From NCBI GenBank assembly GCA_020465985.1, contig JAANYP010004395.1, positions 1,708,101 to 1,772,100 on the forward strand: DNA of 64,000 bases, written 5' to 3'. Position 1 is the stretch's first letter. Each line of letters starts with the position of its first letter. Positions 61,601-64,000 of this stretch are shown piece after piece. The translations under genes and the position numbers were made by a program. The notes under the pieces are model-generated. The model did no database searches, was not told the DNA's origin, and saw only the letters and a program-made list of their open reading frames with translations. This DNA is from Centrapalus pauciflorus. Taxonomy: Eukaryota > Streptophyta > Magnoliopsida > Asterales > Asteraceae.

Positions 61601-62410
61601 GCCATTGCAGTAAAAGCATACTGCTTCCTTCGGATCTTTAGTAGGCACAATACCGGACTCTGTTCTCCCTTGAGACCCATTCTTGGACTTTCCTTTTGGG
61701 GCCTTCCAGGATGACTTTCGTTTCTTTGAGGCCTTACCGACAGTAAGCATAGGGGCCACAGGGGTCTCATCTTTCTTAATGCCCTGTTCAGCGGTTCGGA
61801 GTAGATTATGCAGTTCCATAATTGACGTCTCCTTCTGATTCATGTTCATCTGATAGGAGAGTACGAACTGATTATAGATGGTGGGCAGTACAGAAAGAAT
61901 GATATTGGTGGAGAACTCAGAGTCAAACACCATATTGAGAGCCTCCATCCAGTCGAAGTACCCCTTCATCTCAAGGACGAAAGTGCATATAGAGGTTCCA
62001 GGTTTTTGTTTGCAGGCCATGAGGGATCTTACCACATCAAGGCGCTCTTTGCTCGCCTTAGCCTCAAACATCTCTCGCAGCTGCTGATTCATCTCAAAGG
62101 CCCATGTATTCTCGAAGGCTTTAGCAAGCTCAGGAACCATGGATGACGCCATGATGCAGGACACTTTGTTTGCATCATCGTAATGTTTCTGGTGTGCGTC
62201 CATTTCCTCATGGGTGGGATCCTCATTCAGTGTGGGAATTTGTTCATCGAGAACATACTCCTTGTTCTCGTACCTCAGCGTAAACCTGAGGTTTCTCATC
62301 CGGTCCACATAGTTCGGACCGGATAGTTTTTCCCTACCCAGAACGGAAAGGAGTGAGAAGTTGGATGCGTGGTTGGGAGCAAGAGCGGGAGCACCAGTAG
62401 AAGTAGACAT
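58634..62410 (-). pseudogene. Copia gag-pol polyprotein, one frame with four stops
   Basis: The start MSTSTGAPALAPNHAS is at 62410. Gag has a CX2CX4HX4C knuckle at residues 265-278. Protease: SWVLDTGCGT, Asp315. The pre-integrase zinc finger follows. The integrase core begins near 60901, with HTDVCGP, RSDRGGEY and GVAERRNRT; 35 residues separate the last two catalytic positions. Reverse transcriptase keeps YVDDILLIG but lacks its N-terminal part, including the first catalytic Asp block. RNase H has YCDASF, ESEYIA and FCDNESA. Stops: TGA 60905, TAA 60269, TAG 59843, TAG 58934. No frameshift occurs across about 1,259 codons, and all stops lie in the same frame. The RT deletion coincides with the TAG at 59843. 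Confidence 0.92.
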
Positions 62411-63108
62411 CTGTGAGATAAAGTTTTAGTTAGTATGAAGTATTCATTAAACAATTTACCCAATTTGAATTAAGGCTAGGATCCATATTTTCGATTCGTT
62501 TTATGAAAAGGGTCGCCGTAATCACGCTACGAATTTATTTTAGGTGGACAAACTCTTGTCGATTTCAATCTCTGAAATTCCTAGATCTTTTGAGATTCAT
62601 TGAATCTTATCAATGACATGTTAATCTCGGTTATGCTCAACTACTATCCGTGACTGGGTTGCCGAGGATCACGGACAAGATGATGAATCTAACCATGCAA
62701 AACTGCGTAAGACTGGCACGGATCGGTTCGGGAATCGTGAGTCCTACATCACCTCCTAATATGTCTCTCATTAGTGTGTCGGTCAATACACACGCTCCAC
62801 TAACAGTGCATATAGGAGATGTGCATTTTTCATGGATTTGCATACTAATTCACTTTTGATATATCTAAAACGGGATTTTTTTTTGTTTTAGTACTTTAGA
62901 TTATACTTTTAATCTGGACATCATCCTATCAAAAGTCCTCGGTAGCTCCATTGAACGTACAGCGAAGCGGAGGAGGTAGGTCAGCGCGAAACTATTAAAA
63001 ACCTACTCCTTTAGGGAAGCAGAGCGACCCGCCTTATACCTCGTTTATACTTTGTTCACTATGGGTGAGCCGATTTATCAATTGACTGACGATGTAATTA
63101 GATTTAAA

Positions 63109-63110
<2 letters not shown>
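62411..63110 (-). other. Untranslated leader of the Copia element
   Basis: About 700 bp upstream of gag with no ORF of note. Two strong hairpins are visible: AGGAGGTAGGT (about 62970) with ACCTACTCCT (63001), and GTGTGTCGGTCAATACACAC (about 62776). A long structured leader fits the packaging/dimerisation region of LTR elements, but that role is inferred. The primer site was not found. Confidence 0.6.

Positions 63111-63111
<1 letters not shown>

Positions 63112-63181
<70 letters not shown>
63112..63181. repeat. (TA)n microsatellite at the Copia truncation point
   Basis: A pure TA run separating the Copia leader from a GGGAGGGTTCTTCTAAGAAC sequence that looks like a MITE terminus. Confidence 0.95.
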
Positions 63182-63184
<3 letters not shown>

Positions 63185-63489
63185 GAGGGTTCTTCTAAGA
63201 ACCACAAATATTGTGGGAACCTAAGAACTAATCTCAGCCATTGATTTCATAGAATCAAGGGCTTAGATGTAAGGTGGCATTTTTGTAAATAAGAAAGCTT
63301 TAAGGGATAGTTTTGTTGGACAAATGGGCGGTTTAGGGGTAAAAGGGGGATAAAAAAATAAAGCAACCGTTCAGTTTTCAAAGGTTAGGCCACGCTTCTT
63401 CTCCATCATTTCCCTCCCTCGAATTTCTCAACCTTCTCTCTACTCTCAAAAAACTTCCGCCGGAGAAACTTGATACCTCGCCGGAAGCC
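63182..63489 (+). other. MITE-like end, then possible gene leader
   Basis: 63182-63330 resembles one end of a MITE (GGGAGGGTTCTTCTAAG; AGCCATTGATTTCATAGAAT), but no partner end is seen. 63390-63489 is pyrimidine-rich (CTTCTTCTCCATCATTTCCC), like a plant 5' untranslated leader. Confidence 0.45.
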
Positions 63490-63792
63490 ATGCATTCGTC
63501 GTCGGCGACTGAAGAAGAAACGCTTAACGAGTTGTACAACAAAGCAAAGCGTAAGAACAATGCGATTCTTTTAATAGAAATGGTTTTTTTTTTTTTGAAA
63601 ATTTTCGATGACCTGCATTTGGCGAAAATGCATTCTACAGGGAAGGGTGTTTCTAAACTAAAGGGAAAAGAAGATGACAGAGTTAAGGTGAAAAGATTTG
63701 CTTCGAGTAAGCCAGTACGATTGTCGTCTTCAGATGAGTTTGGTAAGGTTTTTTTTATAGTGATTTTGCCTTCTATGAACATTCTACGGTAG
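63490..63792 (+). CDS. Possible first exon of an unrecognised gene (partial)
   Basis: The ATG at 63490 follows a leader-like stretch and opens MHSSSATEEETLNELYNKAK, a Ser/Glu-rich start followed by a basic segment. A good donor, TTTG|GTAAGG, stands near 63743, so the coding exon may end after about 84 residues; the in-frame stop is at 63790. Beyond it the DNA is T-rich, intron-like, with CCTAGATTTTAGGGTTTG near 63893. I do not recognise the protein. It could be a host gene continuing to the right, a gene fragment, or a chance ORF. Confidence 0.4.
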   Translation: MHSSSATEEETLNELYNKAKRKNNAILLIEMVFFFLKIFDDLHLAKMHSTGKGVSKLKGKEDDRVKVKRFASSKPVRLSSSDEFGKVFFIVILPSMNILR

Positions 63793-64000
63793 ATAAACAG
63801 TCGATTTGATGATTATGATGATTATTTGGAGAATGTTTTATGTATTTGGCTTATTGGGAGGGTGGGTTTTCTGAAATGTATATATAAAAACCCTAGATTT
63901 TAGGGTTTGGGTCAATTTTAGATTATTTTTTGGGGATAAAAAAGAGTTAAAGAAGATGACGAATATGTTATTCTACGTAGAATGAGAAATTTATCGATGT

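Larger units (their letters stand above)
57010..63110 (-). mobile_element. Ty1/Copia retrotransposon lacking its 5' LTR (minus strand)
   Basis: In element orientation the order is leader, gag-PR-INT-RT-RH in one frame, 3' noncoding region, polypurine tract, 3' LTR. The expected 5' LTR and primer site should lie to the right of 63110, but the sequence passes into (TA)n and a MITE-like end, so that part was lost. With no second LTR, neither age nor target duplication can be read. It belongs to a different Copia lineage from the element at 30 kb: a short gag, no extra ORF, a TGTTGG...CCAACA LTR. Confidence 0.9.

Noticed and set aside
63893..63912. Telomere-type repeat (CCCTAGATTTTAGGG)
   Set aside because: Only a single telo-box-like pair, not an array. 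Isolated copies are common near plant promoters and introns.

Overview
The window is AT-rich nuclear DNA from a flowering plant, almost certainly a eudicot. It resembles repeat-rich Asteraceae intergenic DNA, but that is an impression, not a demonstration. Evidence for a plant: a spliced REVEILLE-type MYB gene, plant LTR retrotransposon families with initiator-Met-tRNA primer sites, Helitrons with TC...CTAG ends, hAT, Tourist and CACTA MITEs, and long (TA)n microsatellites. Only one clearly intact host gene is present: a six-coding-exon REVEILLE (RVE1/2/7-type) clock-output transcription factor on the minus strand (16067-18417). A second possible host gene begins near 63490 and may run off the window.

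Layout. 0.1-1.8 kb: a very long inverted repeat with an independent (TA)n tract in each arm. 1.8-5.0 kb: unassigned repeats. 5.0-11.9 kb: a Ty3/Gypsy-type solo LTR with perfect 5-bp target duplications, split by a 4.7-kb CACTA element with a perfect 3-bp duplication. 12-15.2 kb: two hAT-type MITEs with 8-bp duplications, one inside a foldback MITE. 15.3-19 kb: the RVE gene and its promoter. 19.4-30 kb: tandem repeats, foldbacks, Tourist MITEs and five Helitrons, three of them stacked at one insertion point. 30.0-42.9 kb: a complete but decayed Sirevirus-like Ty1/Copia element with both LTRs, gag, pol and a third (env-like) ORF. 43-51.4 kb: a CACTA foldback MITE, a Tourist MITE, an orphan promoter-like block and a HARBI1-type transposase pseudogene. 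51.4-54.2 kb: a truncated Ty3 element of the same family as the 5-kb solo LTR. 55.3-55.7 kb: a MITE abutting (TA)n. 57.0-63.1 kb: a minus-strand Ty1/Copia element lacking its 5' LTR. 63.2-64 kb: the possible start of a gene.

How the parts relate. Most of the DNA is a nested record of transposition; at least ten insertions can be ordered by which element interrupts which. None of the retroelement polyproteins is intact. The Sirevirus-like element is fairly young (about 20 substitutions counted by eye between LTRs of about 1.12 kb) yet carries several stop codons and frameshifts. The strongest novelty candidate is the Helitron stack at 25.05-26.63 kb, where successive copies appear to have entered the 5' TCTA|T terminus of the previous copy and left a ladder of TCTA footprints.
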